Positions 12,960 to 23,680 of a stretch of 64,000 bases of DNA are shown piece after piece; position 1 is the stretch's first letter, and every line of letters begins with the position of its first letter. The notes beneath the pieces were generated by a model. That model made no database searches and had not been told where the DNA came from. It saw only the letters and a list, made by a program, of their open reading frames with translations. Both the position numbers and the translations under genes were made by a program. Origin of the DNA: Ciborinia camelliae (lineage: Eukaryota > Ascomycota > Leotiomycetes > Helotiales > Sclerotiniaceae). The DNA lies in assembly GCA_025890175.1 (NCBI GenBank), contig JANPYM010000022.1, forward strand, positions 2,575 to 66,574, in the 5' to 3' direction.

Positions 12960-13206
12960 TTAAAATAAACGGCAAATACCTGAAATAGCATGTTTTTCAA
13001 CTTTGATACCCCAATTAGCATAGAAACTTTCCATTTCGATCTCAAATAGCATATGTTGCTATTTCGGTCCTAAAAAAATCCTATCGAACCTATCCCCTTC
13101 CATCGAATCTACACCTTTACATCAAACCTACGAACCTACCAATCTATTTTCTCTTATCGAATTTACGAATTTACAAATCTATTTTTTTTAAAAAAAAATT
13201 ATTATT

Positions 13207-13258
13207 AATTGTACGGCAAATAACTGAAATATTATGTTTTTCAACTTTGATACCCTAA
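13207..13258 (+). repeat. Nested left end of the same TIR family
   Basis: The word ACGGCAAATAACTGAAATAT, continuing into TTTTTCAACTTTGATACCC, repeats the left terminus seen at 12966 inside the element itself. This points to a second copy inserted into, or duplicated within, the first. Its partner end may be the fragment at 14075-14165 or the one at 15172-15225. Confidence 0.55.
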
Positions 13259-13322
13259 ATATTATAATATAATAATTAAGATTTATTATATATTATTTAA
13301 AATCGATTTTATTTTTAATTTT

Positions 13323-13430
13323 ATAATATTTAAAATAATATTATTTTAAACTTTAATATTTAAAATAATATTATTTTAAACTTTAATATTTAAAATAATA
13401 TTATTTTAAACTTTAATATTTCAAATAATA
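13323..13430. repeat. 30-bp AT-rich tandem repeat, about 3.5 copies
   Basis: The word TAAAATAATATTATTTTAAA recurs at exact 30-base spacing (13331, 13361, 13391) and a last diverged copy begins near 13420. The unit is itself close to palindromic. It sits in the centre of the TIR element. Confidence 0.85.
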
Positions 13431-13880
13431 TAAAAACTTTTTTTTCAATTTCGAATGGTATATAAAATAAATTTGTAAATTTAAAGGAAAGGGGTAGATT
13501 TGTAAATTTGTAAATTTGAAGAAAGGAGGTAGGTAGGTTTAATAGAAGGGGGTAGGTAGATTTGATAGAAAAAAGTAGATTTGTAGATTTGGAGGAAGGG
13601 GGTAGATAGATTCAATGAAAGAGGGTAGATTTTTTTTAAAATTTAAATGACATATAATTTGAAAATTAGGATTAGAATAGTATATTTTATTTTTTTAACT
13701 TCAAATTGCGAACTAAAATATCATATTTTTTTAAGACTAAATTAACATTATTTGTATTTTTTTTTAGGATTAAAATAGCAATATATGTTATTTAAGGTCG
13801 AAATGAAAAGTTCTTATACTAGTTGGGATATCAAAGTTGAAAAACATAATATTCGAGGTATTTGCCGTTGATTGTATGTA

Positions 13881-14074
13881 CCTGGGATGACCAGTAATAC
13901 GGTAGGAAGGAAGTACAGGGTAGAATTATAGTAGATTGATTTAACTAAGGAGTATGTATTTGGTGGCAGCCCAGCTGCCCTTATATGCTACTCCCCCATA
14001 CCCTATGCGGTATAGCTTACCACGTGATCCCTGATCATGTGACCGGAAACCATGTGACCTGATTCCCCAATAAT
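13881..14074 (+). repeat. Left arm of a large inverted repeat
   Basis: This roughly 194-base arm is repeated in inverted orientation at 14181-14373 with only scattered differences. Shared words include CCTGGGATGACCAGTAATAC and CCACGTGATCCCTGATCATG. The arms are separated by 106 bases. A RIP-altered third copy is at 6248-6413. The unit may be an LTR or the end of a larger DNA element; no termini characteristic of either are clear. Confidence 0.8.
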
Positions 14075-14180
14075 TATGCTATTTGAGGTCGAAATGAAAA
14101 ATTTCTATATTATTTAAGGTATTAAAATTGAAAAACATGTTATTTCAGGTGTTTGTTATTATATTTTAGAACTAGAATAT
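14075..14180 (-). repeat. TIR-family end between the inverted arms
   Basis: The spacer of the inverted repeat carries ATGCTATTTGAGGTCGAAAT, then ATTGAAAAACATGTTATTTC and AGGTGTTTG. This is the same terminal sequence as at 13790-13870, in decayed form. It shows that the two repeat families are interleaved. Confidence 0.6.
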
Positions 14181-14373
14181 TTATTGAGGAATCAGGTCAC
14201 ATGGTTTCCGGTCACATGATCAGGGATCACGTGGTAAGCTATACCGCATAGGGTATGGGGGAGTAGCATATAAGGGCAGCTGGGCTGCCACCAAATACAT
14301 ACTCCTTAGTCAAATCAATATACCATATTCTACCCCAGTACTTCCTTCCTACCGTATTACTGGTCATCCCAGG
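14181..14373 (-). repeat. Right arm of a large inverted repeat
   Basis: This is the reverse-complement partner of 13881-14074; it begins TTATTGAGGAATCAGGTCAC and ends CTGGTCATCCCAGG. The close match suggests a recent duplication or a gene-conversion event, since arms this similar in a RIP-active genome would be expected to diverge. Confidence 0.8.
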
Positions 14374-15464
14374 ATATACGATTAATAATATTATAAAAAT
14401 GAAATAAAAATCAATCTCAAATAATATATACTAAATCTCAAATAATATATTGTACTATCTTAAAGGAAATTGGGGATATTTAGGTCCGATATATTTTTGA
14501 TATATATTTGTTGTACAATCAATAAAAACTTTACAATTGATGTAAATAAAATAAAAGTTTATACAAAACAAAATTACAATGGATATAAAATTTTAACGAA
14601 TGTAAGTATTTTTATCGATTTAAAAAATGAATCTTAATAATTAATTATAAAAATTTGAAATTATTTAAAATGTGTTGTATTTTTATAGATTATATATACA
14701 TTATAATTATATATTGATGTAATTATTGTTGCAATTATTTTATGTAGGTAGAATTTTGATAATTCGAACGATTTTATATTCTAATTAATTAATTGTAATG
14801 ATTTCGAAGTTATATAGTGATGTTGAGTAAATGCTAATGAGTATTAGTTAGTGTAGTATAACTTTTATGCATTTTTAATGTAGCTAAAAATGAATAACTT
14901 CAAATTTCAAATTTTGGTAAAAATGATTTAAACTTTATAAGGTTTTGAGTTTTAAATTTAAGGTATAATTTTTATATCAGTTTATTTTTATTAATTTATT
15001 AACGTTCAATTAGATTAGTATATTTCGGATTAAATCGAATTTACAGTTTCAATTTTTAATTTAATTAGTAATAGATTTAAACGATTTCAATGGATACAAA
15101 AAATTTTAACAGATATAATAATTAAAATGAATATATATCGGACTTGATTATCCTTTATTTTCTATACGGTAGTTGGAGTATCAAAATTGAAAAACTTGTT
15201 ATTTTAGATATTTGCTATAAAATAAATTAAAACTATATATAACCTAGTGATGGTTCAAAGTGTAAAGTACTTTATGTTATATATATATATTATGATTTAT
15301 GATTCCTATAATATTATGCTAAAGTATATCTCTTATATAGAGGATGTTGTAGTACTGGTTCGTACGCTAGTCAGCTCGTACGGCCTCTATGTACGATCAC
15401 ATGATTTTACCGACAAATGGTCATCCGTTTTATGTAATGCTTTTCTTAGAATGGTTATACGCTG
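14374..15464. other. AT-rich remainder of the repeat island
   Basis: No gene is visible. The stretch is A+T rich up to about 15240 and contains a decayed TIR-family end at 15172-15225 (ATCAAAATTGAAAAACTTG then GATATTTGCTAT). Composition becomes normal just before the 3' end of the next HET gene. Confidence 0.6.
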
Positions 15465-17087
15465 CTAGACGAAAGAACTTTCCCGGGGCAAGAGGTAGGG
15501 GCCCCCGATGGTGAAATCACGCTCTTGCCATTCATCCTGGATGAAAGGTTCAAAAGCCTCACCTAAGGTCAGAGCCCCGGCCTTGTGGTATCTCCCGGGC
15601 GCATGTTTCTCCAAGATCACTGCCCGAAGAGGGCTCAGACGAGGTAACACACAAGGGCCCATATTGGTCGCGGAGGTTTCTGCCCTCGGATAATCCTGAG
15701 CATGTCCCACAAAGACGACGAAGACCTTGCCGTCATAGATAGAATGTGAGTAATTATGACGGAGTATATTCCAGGATTTACCGTCTCTTGCTGTTACACG
15801 CACAAAGCACAAGTGGCTACCCAGGTTATCATTTTGTCTAGATGCAAATGTTCTCTCTTCTACAGCTCCAGTGCAAACAACTGGTGCGGCTTTGGCAGAG
15901 ATACTCAGGTACCTGTCGTCATCCATGCTACCGCTAGGTAAATCGTCTACCCACCATAATGTTAGGTCGAATTGCTGCTCGTCGTCCACATTCTGCAATT
16001 CAACTGTCCCTGTGACGTCAGTCTTTGGAAACTCTGGGAAGGAAGAGAGAAATGGACATGGCGGAAGGTCAAAGCCCATTAAAAGCCATGTGGGCTTTCC
16101 TCCGCTCTGCAGTATTGCCTTTGCTAGCGCAATAGTCGCGCCAATACGGTCATCCTTGTTGAATGCGCTGGGGTTCAGCGACACGCCAAATATTCCCATG
16201 ATACTCAGCACCATGTCTACCGGGCGTGATGATGCTCGCCAGAAAGCGTTCTGCCAGATCGCGAGTGCCTTCTTTTGTGGTGACTCCGCGTTCATGGCAC
16301 GTGAGAGCGATTCGGTAAGCATATCTGAAAGAGCCTCGGAGCCTCCTGTCGTATTGACAGAGACGTCGTCTGAAGTCGGCCTAGTACAATTGATCGGCGT
16401 CCATTGAAGGGTCTCGGGGTAGGAACAGGCCTCGATGACCTCATACAGGCTGACAGTGGCCGACTTGTTATGGACAACTTCGATGACTGTACCCCTGGCA
16501 CTACCTTTATATCCTTGCCAGAACCCTGGGCCTATTTTCCATCGGAAAAGAACCAGGACGTGATCCGGGGCCATAACCTCCTGCAGGGTCCACGCCCGCC
16601 CAATCCATGAGGTCTCGTCTTCCGGGCCCACAAGCTGCCTTAATCCACCCGGGAGCACCAGGCACACCTTACAGTGTAGATAAATGTCGTACATTCGTGC
16701 AATTTGCCATACCTTGTCAGCCTTGCTCATCTGCATAATACAGAGTCTGTCAAGCCAGATATATAGTGCACCCTCTCTGACCGAGGCGGTGCAGGCGTGG
16801 CCAATGGTGTCAATCCCAATCTGGTCACCGTCTTCTGCGCCTCGTACAGCAAATGCACCAAGATCTAGCTGGTTAGGGTCGAGCTCATTTCCACGCCAGA
16901 CATAGGAGATGGCAGCATAGGACACGTTTGTGATGGATCCTGTATACTCATAGATACAGAGACGCTGGTGCCGTATGAATTGGTGGCAGTCGATGAGACG
17001 GTAATGCGCGGGATCGGCAACTGCGGAGAGATTGATCACGGAATCAAGTAAAGCGCTTACTGGGGAGTCGTAAACTTGTCGCAGCAT
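15465..17087 (-). CDS. HET-domain protein, 540 aa
   Basis: This is a second HET (PF06985) gene, intron-less as read. The domain is near the N-terminus, about residues 52-175, with blocks YAAISYVWRGNELDPNQ, YIWLDRLCIMQM, a KVWQIARMYDIYLHC segment and IGRAWTLQEVMAPDHVL. The rest is the usual variable C-terminal region. The ATG at 17087 is the first in frame. It faces the 686-residue HET gene tail to tail across a repeat island; the two are not close paralogues, because the domain sits at opposite ends of the proteins. Expected role is in non-self recognition or programmed cell death; no partner can be named from sequence. A 12-base-arm dyad lies about 370 bases upstream. Confidence 0.9.
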   Translation of the reverse strand: MLRQVYDSPVSALLDSVINLSAVADPAHYRLIDCHQFIRHQRLCIYEYTGSITNVSYAAISYVWRGNELDPNQLDLGAFAVRGAEDGDQIGIDTIGHACTASVREGALYIWLDRLCIMQMSKADKVWQIARMYDIYLHCKVCLVLPGGLRQLVGPEDETSWIGRAWTLQEVMAPDHVLVLFRWKIGPGFWQGYKGSARGTVIEVVHNKSATVSLYEVIEACSYPETLQWTPINCTRPTSDDVSVNTTGGSEALSDMLTESLSRAMNAESPQKKALAIWQNAFWRASSRPVDMVLSIMGIFGVSLNPSAFNKDDRIGATIALAKAILQSGGKPTWLLMGFDLPPCPFLSSFPEFPKTDVTGTVELQNVDDEQQFDLTLWWVDDLPSGSMDDDRYLSISAKAAPVVCTGAVEERTFASRQNDNLGSHLCFVRVTARDGKSWNILRHNYSHSIYDGKVFVVFVGHAQDYPRAETSATNMGPCVLPRLSPLRAVILEKHAPGRYHKAGALTLGEAFEPFIQDEWQERDFTIGGPYLLPRESSFV

Positions 17088-18017
17088 GTCAGTACGGTCC
17101 AGTCTTGTTTTACCTAGGCTCTGTCTCAGGAGTACCCACCCAAGCGACGACTCCCATCGATCGGAAGCTCAACATTTGCTTGTCGCTCAGGGCTCTGGCG
17201 ATCCTTCATCATGAAAAACTGTCACCGAGGACTCTAGTTTGGACTGATGGTTTGCTGTTGCGTTAATATATAGTTATAGTCTCTCCCTGGAATAATCTTG
17301 AAGACTTGGCGTAATTCATTAGTTAAGTTCGAGTGTCATGAGTGATTTGTAAGGAAATTTAAAGTTGTGAGAAAGTAATTCGAGGTTGACAAAGATTGCT
17401 GACTAATCCACACTGCTCTCCGGAGTAACCATTAAAGTTTCCCCTCTCTTTACTTCACATCACATACGGGGCCGTATGTGATGTTACAGTCCCCTCTCAA
17501 GAATGGTCTTTTGGCGCCAAAAATAAGGATATCGAGGGGTATATCTATGGAACTTCTTTTTAAAAGGTAACATCTGCCACTTTCGCGGTTTCTGATCACG
17601 TGTTAGTACCGATTTTGGTTCGGTTCTATCCCATGCCCAGACTCCTAGCATGAGATAAGACCTCAAAGATATCGATTACTTTAAAGCCATCCTATTCCGA
17701 ACATACCTTATTATTAGAGGGTTTATGATGATTATAAAGTCTCAATAACCAATCATTATATTAGAATCTAAAGGCTTAGACCGTGAAAACTCTACATTAT
17801 AGTTACAATGTAGTAGTTGATGTCACGCTCTAGAAACTTATGAATCTAAGACCTAAAATACTAATATTACTTCCTACTTGACCACTGTGTTATTCCTTAT
17901 ATAGTTGAAATCTCACTTTTACTGCTATACAGTAGTTTCCTCTAACACTACCATTAGCGCCAACCCGCCGTACGGCATTTGGATCCTATGAACAACATTG
18001 TTTTCTAAGCCCATTAT
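17088..18017. other. Intergenic: promoter of the 540-aa HET gene
   Basis: This interval holds the upstream region of the HET gene and the 3' side of the membrane-protein gene. The only structure I see is the dyad at 17458-17483. A frame at 17484-17666 lacks any conserved character. Confidence 0.6.
17458..17483. promoter_or_regulatory. Dyad symmetry, 12-base arms
   Basis: CATCACATACGG and its exact complement CCGTATGTGATG are separated by GG. The dyad lies about 370 bases upstream of the 540-aa HET start codon and between two CCCCTCTC words. It could be a binding site for a dimeric regulator or a chance hairpin; no named factor is claimed. Confidence 0.35.
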
Positions 18018-19379
18018 TTACGAGGCGCCTTTGCCATTTTCCTTGGCAATTGTCTCAAAATGGTCCCATCTTGTCTGTTCGTTTTCGCGCAAATCTCCGG
18101 GGAAAAAGGTGTCTAACATGTTTCTGCCAAGGCGTTGATAACGCTCCTCGACCCTGAAGAGGGTATCCATGACTTTTATTTCGGCAATTACCTCCACGAA
18201 CTCAAGGGGGATGCCAAAGGATTTGGGTGAGCGGCACGCACTAGCGACATATATGTTCTGGATGATCCCAACGGTGCCTGTAGCGAGGAGAAACCAAGTA
18301 TTATGCTGGATCCCCGCGGCGGTGACGAGGAGTAAGATCCAGAAGGCAGCAAGCGTGATGACACAAAATCGTGTTTGCCCAGAGGGGAGCGAGCTCGCGT
18401 CTGCAACAGCGAGATCCTCGAGATCCAAACCTTTGCCATTGCCGATAATCACGATGGCATGCTGGCTGCCATTTCCCCTGGTCAACACGATGGTTTTTCT
18501 TGTGCCCCGTCGACAGGCCCATTTCTCCTGCGACCACTGCGGAATAGCACCTGATGCAAAGGACAGGACGATGCCGGCTGCGGTAATCAAAAGTATGCTC
18601 CAGTCGCCAAATATACCGCATGGTATGGCGGCCAAACCGAGCTGGAAGATACAGATGATCAAGCCGATGACATAAGGTCGATCGTAGCCAGGATAGCCAG
18701 GCTGGGCATCTTTGGCTCTGTAGATGGATACGCACAGCCCAGTCCTTGGCGGTCGCCCAGGAGGCTGCTTAGGGATTACCCCGCTTCTACGAGCATCTTT
18801 CTCCGCATCGGCTTTCAACTTCCTCCACTTAATGTCTAGTATTTCCTCAAGACGCGTACGTACAGGTTTCGTTTCCGGGTAGTCCTCGTCCATCCACGTC
18901 TCGAAGTCCCGCACCATACGGCCAATTATCCAGCTGTAATTATCGCGGACAAACCCAGTGGTGCCATTAATTACCTTGCACGAGCAGTCGGCGGCGGGCA
19001 TCAGTTTGTTATCGCCAACTACAGTGACAACAGCGGTTACGGCATAGGCAACCCAACCTAATGCAGAGATGAAATCAAAAATTAGGTCTTAGACAAGAGA
19101 GATTATGACGCAATAGGGGGAAAGGCTCGCACCAAAAGAGAAGGCGACAGGGGTCACGCGTGATCCCACCAACTGCGCAAGCGCGCAAGCAACCACATCA
19201 CCACCGAGTATGAGGAGTATGGTGAAGACATCAGACGGATACTTCCATTGCTCACGGAATTGCACGGATGCGATGCCAGGGTCGAGGCTACGCCAATGCA
19301 GATACGGTAATGCCGGCATTATACTTAGCTGAGCGTCGAGTGACCTATTGAGGGCACTGTGTGCTGGGGAGGCTGGCAA
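18018..19379 (-). CDS. Multi-pass membrane protein of unknown function, 428 aa
   Basis: Two exons, 19133-19379 and 18018-19057, are joined by a 75-base intron (19058-19132, GTGCGAG to CATTAG). Splicing restores a continuous SFGWVAYAVTAVV segment. About six hydrophobic segments are visible: VFTILLILGGDVVACALAQL, the FGWVAYAVTAVVTVVG segment, IGLIICIFQLGLAAIPCGIF, ILLITAAGIVLSFA, FCVITLAAFWILLLVTAAG and WFLLATGTVGIIQNIY. Between the second and third is a hydrophilic loop with charged residues. I do not recognise a named family. It lies beside the 540-aa HET gene on the same strand. Stability of both halves across the intron makes the gene real; the first ATG at 19379 is chosen because the frame closes upstream. 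Confidence 0.75.
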
Positions 19380-22300
19380 TGGGTAAAGATAGGTGAGAAA
19401 TGTGCCAAAGATTCGCAGGATGTGAGGTTGCGCAGAGCGTTGTTGACTTATTGTAGCAATTGCCCTTGGTAAGTACTATAACTCGGCCTGGGCCGACTCC
19501 CTCCACGCTGATCAGTATCTGTTTGATTGCTTAATTATATTCAATCGTGGATGGGCCGTCCTGAATTGTATTTTGAGCAGAGTGAAAATAGCCTGGACCG
19601 GTAGATCATATGTGAGTTTTCAATGTATGGATATGATTCAATGTTCGAAATAATTCAACATTCCAAATGATATAAATGTTCTAATTGGATTTAGGAATCA
19701 AAAGGTCTTTTATTGTCGGCCTGCAGAGTCGAGTATTGGAAACCTCGATTTTGAGCCAGCTCATGAAGTGTAAGCTAGCTGAAAATGGCCCCTCAAAATG
19801 GGCCCTCAAAATGCAGCTTTAGTGGGTCAGTAACCCACGATCAACGGTAAATACCTCAAATATTCATCGGGCTGAATTTCTTTTTGTGATATTGCTAGCT
19901 ATACTTTGAAATATATACAGCACAACACCTCTTTAATAATTCACCCGAATAACCCTCATTCTAGGATATAGTCTTGTGCCATTGGATGTTAGATGATTAA
20001 AAGGCCTATATTCTTATATTCCTTCTATAAATATTATCATCAACACTTTGGGTCGAGAAATTTCTGCATATCCTTATTTTGAGTGTCTCTAAGCTGGAAG
20101 AGGTAGGGCTTTGAGCTCGAAAAGGTGGGAATCTGGCTGGAAAAATTCGAGTGGAATAGTGACTTCCAAAGTGGGCATGTATTGTCAATACGTGGGGGAT
20201 TTTCTATCAAAATGCAAGTTCCTGAACCTCCGTGGACATTCTTAGTGTTTTGACGCTGAAAAACATCGTTTATAGATGGAGTTTGCTGTAATAACATTAT
20301 AGCTACTTAAAAGTCTTGTTTCCCGCACCTTGGAACATACAATGGTATTGGGAGAGATTGAAATCTTTACACTGTGTGGTTGAAGGTGTCGCAAGGGTAT
20401 CGCGCTGTCTGAGTTTGGCGTTTTGCAGGCTGGAGGAACTCCTTCTCGTGGCTTGAGTTCAGAACGCTGTCCTAAAAATGATTAGTATCGCTGATATTCT
20501 TCTATTGCCATCGCTTATATTCCCATCTGTCTTATGTACAAGGTTCCTAAACATCTTCCTATATACCTTCCATCGCTACTTTATTATGTTTTTGTTTCTC
20601 AAGCCGATTTCCATTCCAATTCTGATTTTGAAAAGTGTTGTGGGGAGACCCTTTTTTCCACGACTCAAAACATGCTTCGGTCCCGAGTGGACCTAAAGCT
20701 CTAGGGAATTCTTCTTGGGAAGATTTTACTAAATCCCAATCAAATATTAGACAAGGGATTAATTTGATATGGAGATTCTCTTCTGGACGGAAAAGGGTTT
20801 CCCGATTAATTTAGCCAATATAAACTCTGTCAATATAAATGATTAACAAAAAGGTTGTTTCAATTCTGATATATTCTTATTATTCATTTTATTTTATCAC
20901 TATACTCATATTTCCTCCTCTGTATTAAAAGAGAAGTCCTATACCTTAGTTCTAAAACTGCGTTTTAACATCAACCTTGAGTTTTCAATGGTAGAGCCTT
21001 GCTTTTTTTTTGAAATGAAATTATTATCTGATTTACTGAATGGTAAAGGTTACTACTAATAAGGTCAAATTAGACTTCTCAGAAGCTAGTGGTTTGAACT
21101 TTGAAGAGCAGGTGTCTGGTCTTTATAAAATAAGAGAAAGTCCTATATAGAAAGAACTCTTGGCCAGTATTATTCTTTAACATTAATTGCACTTTTATAA
21201 AGCACTATGATCTTCAGAATAATAAGCGTTACACAACACCAAGCAAGAAATTGTCCATCGAAGTCCTGGCCCAACTCCAGAGTCTGACCCCAGATTCCAT
21301 ACCAGACTTTTATTCGTTGTTTTCAATGCCATCAGGGTACGCTCCCGGCTCCAAGTATAATCACTATCCCTTCCACCCTCGTGAGGTACATTCTCTTGAG
21401 ACTGAGTGGAGAGTAAATCAAAGTTGATTCAAATCTAGTATGAATTCGGTATAGATTTCTTGTGAGATGGAATGATTTATTGGTTGGATTTCAAAATGCC
21501 AAGTGTGAGTCACAGTATGGAAATTATATTATTGCTTGAAATGATATAGAATCATCGAAATATTTTCACTTAATGGTGATGTGGGCGTTGATTTTTAAGC
21601 CTCAAAAAAAGGTACCTCCCGAAGGTAGAAGGGATGCAATCAAACATCACTTACTATTCAATAATGATGTAATAATATTTGTCACTATATAATTTAAATA
21701 TTAATATTGAGATTAGCTACAATCTACTACTATTAAAGGTAAAGATGATTCTTGAGCTCTAGACAACAGATAAGGATTGTAGAAATTTGATTGAAAGAGT
21801 ATATTAATCATGCTAAAACACAAAGCTGTATGCATCGAAAAGCGAAAGGTCGTCATACAATATATAATATATACCCTTTCTAGCTTAGATTCTAAACTTC
21901 GTCACAATTTTCATCATCATTTTATGGTGGCTCACGGCCTCAAGATATAGTTTGTAGGGGTCATTTAAAGTTCTAGAAGTTCTAGAAAAAGGCTGTGCTA
22001 GGGCTAGGCCTTCGGTACGTACGTACCGAAAAGCGGCCTGACGTTAGGCTTTTTGCGAAAATAGGGGAGATGGCGTTTCGGATACAGGCCTTATTCGGTT
22101 GTGGAGATGAGTTCCGTGAATTGTGAAGCCGATACATAATCGGATCTTTTTTTGTTTGTCTACTCTTTTTATAGATAGAACCTGATTGTGCGCGACATAA
22201 CTGGTGACCCCGTTCCTAGATGCTCACTTCACAGATATAGATCTGATAGAATCGGCATCACGATTTTTGCAAGCTTATCCCAAAGAAGAAGCATAAGAGT

Positions 22301-22730
22301 TTTTCAAATAGATCCAATTGGGCTCGTCATATCGATGTACCATGAAAAAAAATCTATCTACACCTCATCTCTGGTAAGCACATCCCTCGTTTTTAGGAAT
22401 ATGATCGATTACTTTACCATGCCTTGGTAATGGGATTTTACCTTGCTGATGAACATTCTTTTTTTCGGTTATCGCTGTCGGGCGTCACATCCCTTGTTAG
22501 GGGAGTTCGGATACAATCCACATTGTCAGGGGGCCTTGCATTTGGCACCGGGAGATCTTATCAATCAAACCAACGAGCAGGTATTGTAGGGAAGACCTAA
22601 TCAAAATGCATGGGTTGACATGAGGCACTAATAAAGGATGTTGAATGATAGGGAAACATAAATATTTCACCCAAAACTGGAAAAATAATTTTCAATCTAC
22701 AGAATGAATATCTTTACGGATTGAACTATC
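19380..22730. other. Gene-poor region
   Basis: No supported gene. A decayed end of the 12966 TIR family lies at about 19848-19876 (AACGGTAAATACCTCAAATA). A hydrophobic frame of 72 codons at 20478-20696 begins with ATG but has no conserved features. A long imperfect hairpin is at 21985-22056. The rest is moderate-AT DNA with no pattern I can interpret. Confidence 0.55.
21985..22056. repeat. Imperfect hairpin centred on a 20-bp perfect palindrome
   Basis: The centre, TTCGGTACGTACGTACCGAA (22011-22030), is its own reverse complement. Outside it AGGCC pairs with GGCCT and, further out, AAAAAGGC pairs with GCTTTTT. This could fold into a cruciform or mark the end of a small foldback element. Confidence 0.6.
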
Positions 22731-23025
22731 ATGAGTATGTCAACTTTTCTCTCCTCATAAGAATTTTAGTAACAAGAAAATACAGTCCTGGATAACACTC
22801 TCGCTGTAGTCTTCGGACTAGCCTCCATCGTGGTTCCCACTATCACCGCACTATATCTTGCTCGCCGAGACAGAGGTTTTCATCGTGAGTTAATTTACTT
22901 CACCTAAGCAATCACAGATTGTATTTTACCTCAATAAACTGGAAAGGGGGCTGACTTTTATTTATTCTTTAGGAGACATTGAACATCATCCTCATCGTGA
23001 TCCTAAAGAAGACATACATATGTAA
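22731..23025 (+). CDS. Three-exon microprotein, 51 aa, one membrane helix
   Basis: I reconstruct exons 22731-22734, 22786-22884 and 22973-23025. The introns are 51 bases (GTATGT to TACAG) and 88 bases (GTGAGT to TTTAG), and phases agree at both joins. The product starts with four residues before DNTLAVVFG, continues with a helix LASIVVPTITALYLA, then ARRDRGFHR and an acidic-histidine tail EHHPHRDPKEDIHM. The split is after the first base of codon 2, so exon 1 is only 4 bases. Consensus donors on both introns and an unbroken frame through three exons argue for a gene; the tiny first exon argues for caution. The protein would be a single-pass membrane peptide with a basic stop-transfer. I do not recognise a family. 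Confidence 0.45.
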
Positions 23026-23680
23026 GAGATCCATCTACGCCGTTGGCGCTTAAAGCGCCGACAAAATGGATAGTCAAATTTGAGCGAATGAGGGTTGAAA
23101 GAGATATATGTTGATGTTGGACCAGATCAAAGTAATATGTCATCTCCATGCTTGCCATCTCTCTTTTATTACAATATTCAATGGAGAAACAATAGTGTTC
23201 GGTATGCACGATCTAGACGCACATCTCTAATCCTCCTTTAATTTCATGGCCCATAGATAGAGGTGTCAAACTTGTTGATATGTAATGGAATAGTAAACAT
23301 TTCTCAAATGTATTTGATTTTCTCAATGTACCCAATGAGTTCAATCTTCCAAATGAATTTTATATTGCGAACTAACTGAATATATAAACAACATTCACGA
23401 GGCAAAATTATGACAATGTTGAGCTACAGTCCAAAAATTGAAATATTTTTATGGATTATCGGGAGAAACAGCCAAGCAGTTGTCACACTCTATGACCACG
23501 GAAGCTCAAATTCTCCTAAAGTCTTGCGATATGATCGATGATACTATTCCAACACAACGGTGTGAGGCTCTTCTGTGCAGGCATGGGCACCCGTACCCTA
23601 CCCAGAGTATTTCACCTCTTCGAATGGTTTACCATACCCTGTTAGATTCTACAAAGTGGTTACCCTATAAAACCCGCAAG

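Larger units (their letters stand above)
12966..13872. mobile_element. Foldback-type TIR element beside the HET stop codon
   Basis: The left end reads AACGGCAAATACCTGAAATA followed by a block about 110 bases long, and its inverted, diverged copy closes the element with GAGGTATTTGCCGTT near 13871. Subterminal zones also mirror each other: C+T-rich words such as CTACC and CCTTC at about 13085-13190 face G+A-rich words at about 13485-13625. There is no open frame for a transposase, so it is non-autonomous. No clear target duplication was found, perhaps because another repeat abuts the right end. Related ends occur at 13207, 14075-14165, 15172-15225 and 19848. Confidence 0.65.

Noticed and set aside
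15871..16407. 178-codon plus frame opposite the 540-aa HET gene
   Set aside because: Lies antisense to a gene with clear domain motifs and has no recognisable feature.
20478..20696. Hydrophobic 72-codon frame
   Set aside because: It begins with ATG but sits in A+T-rich DNA, where Leu/Ile/Phe-rich frames arise by chance; no splice partner or motif.
21970..21988. TTCTAGAAGTTCTAGAA as a heat-shock element
   Set aside because: Spacing between the TTC/GAA units is one base, not the two needed, and no gene lies close by.
22490..22520. GTTCGGATAC-like word as a tRNA B box
   Set aside because: No A box or foldable acceptor stem around it.
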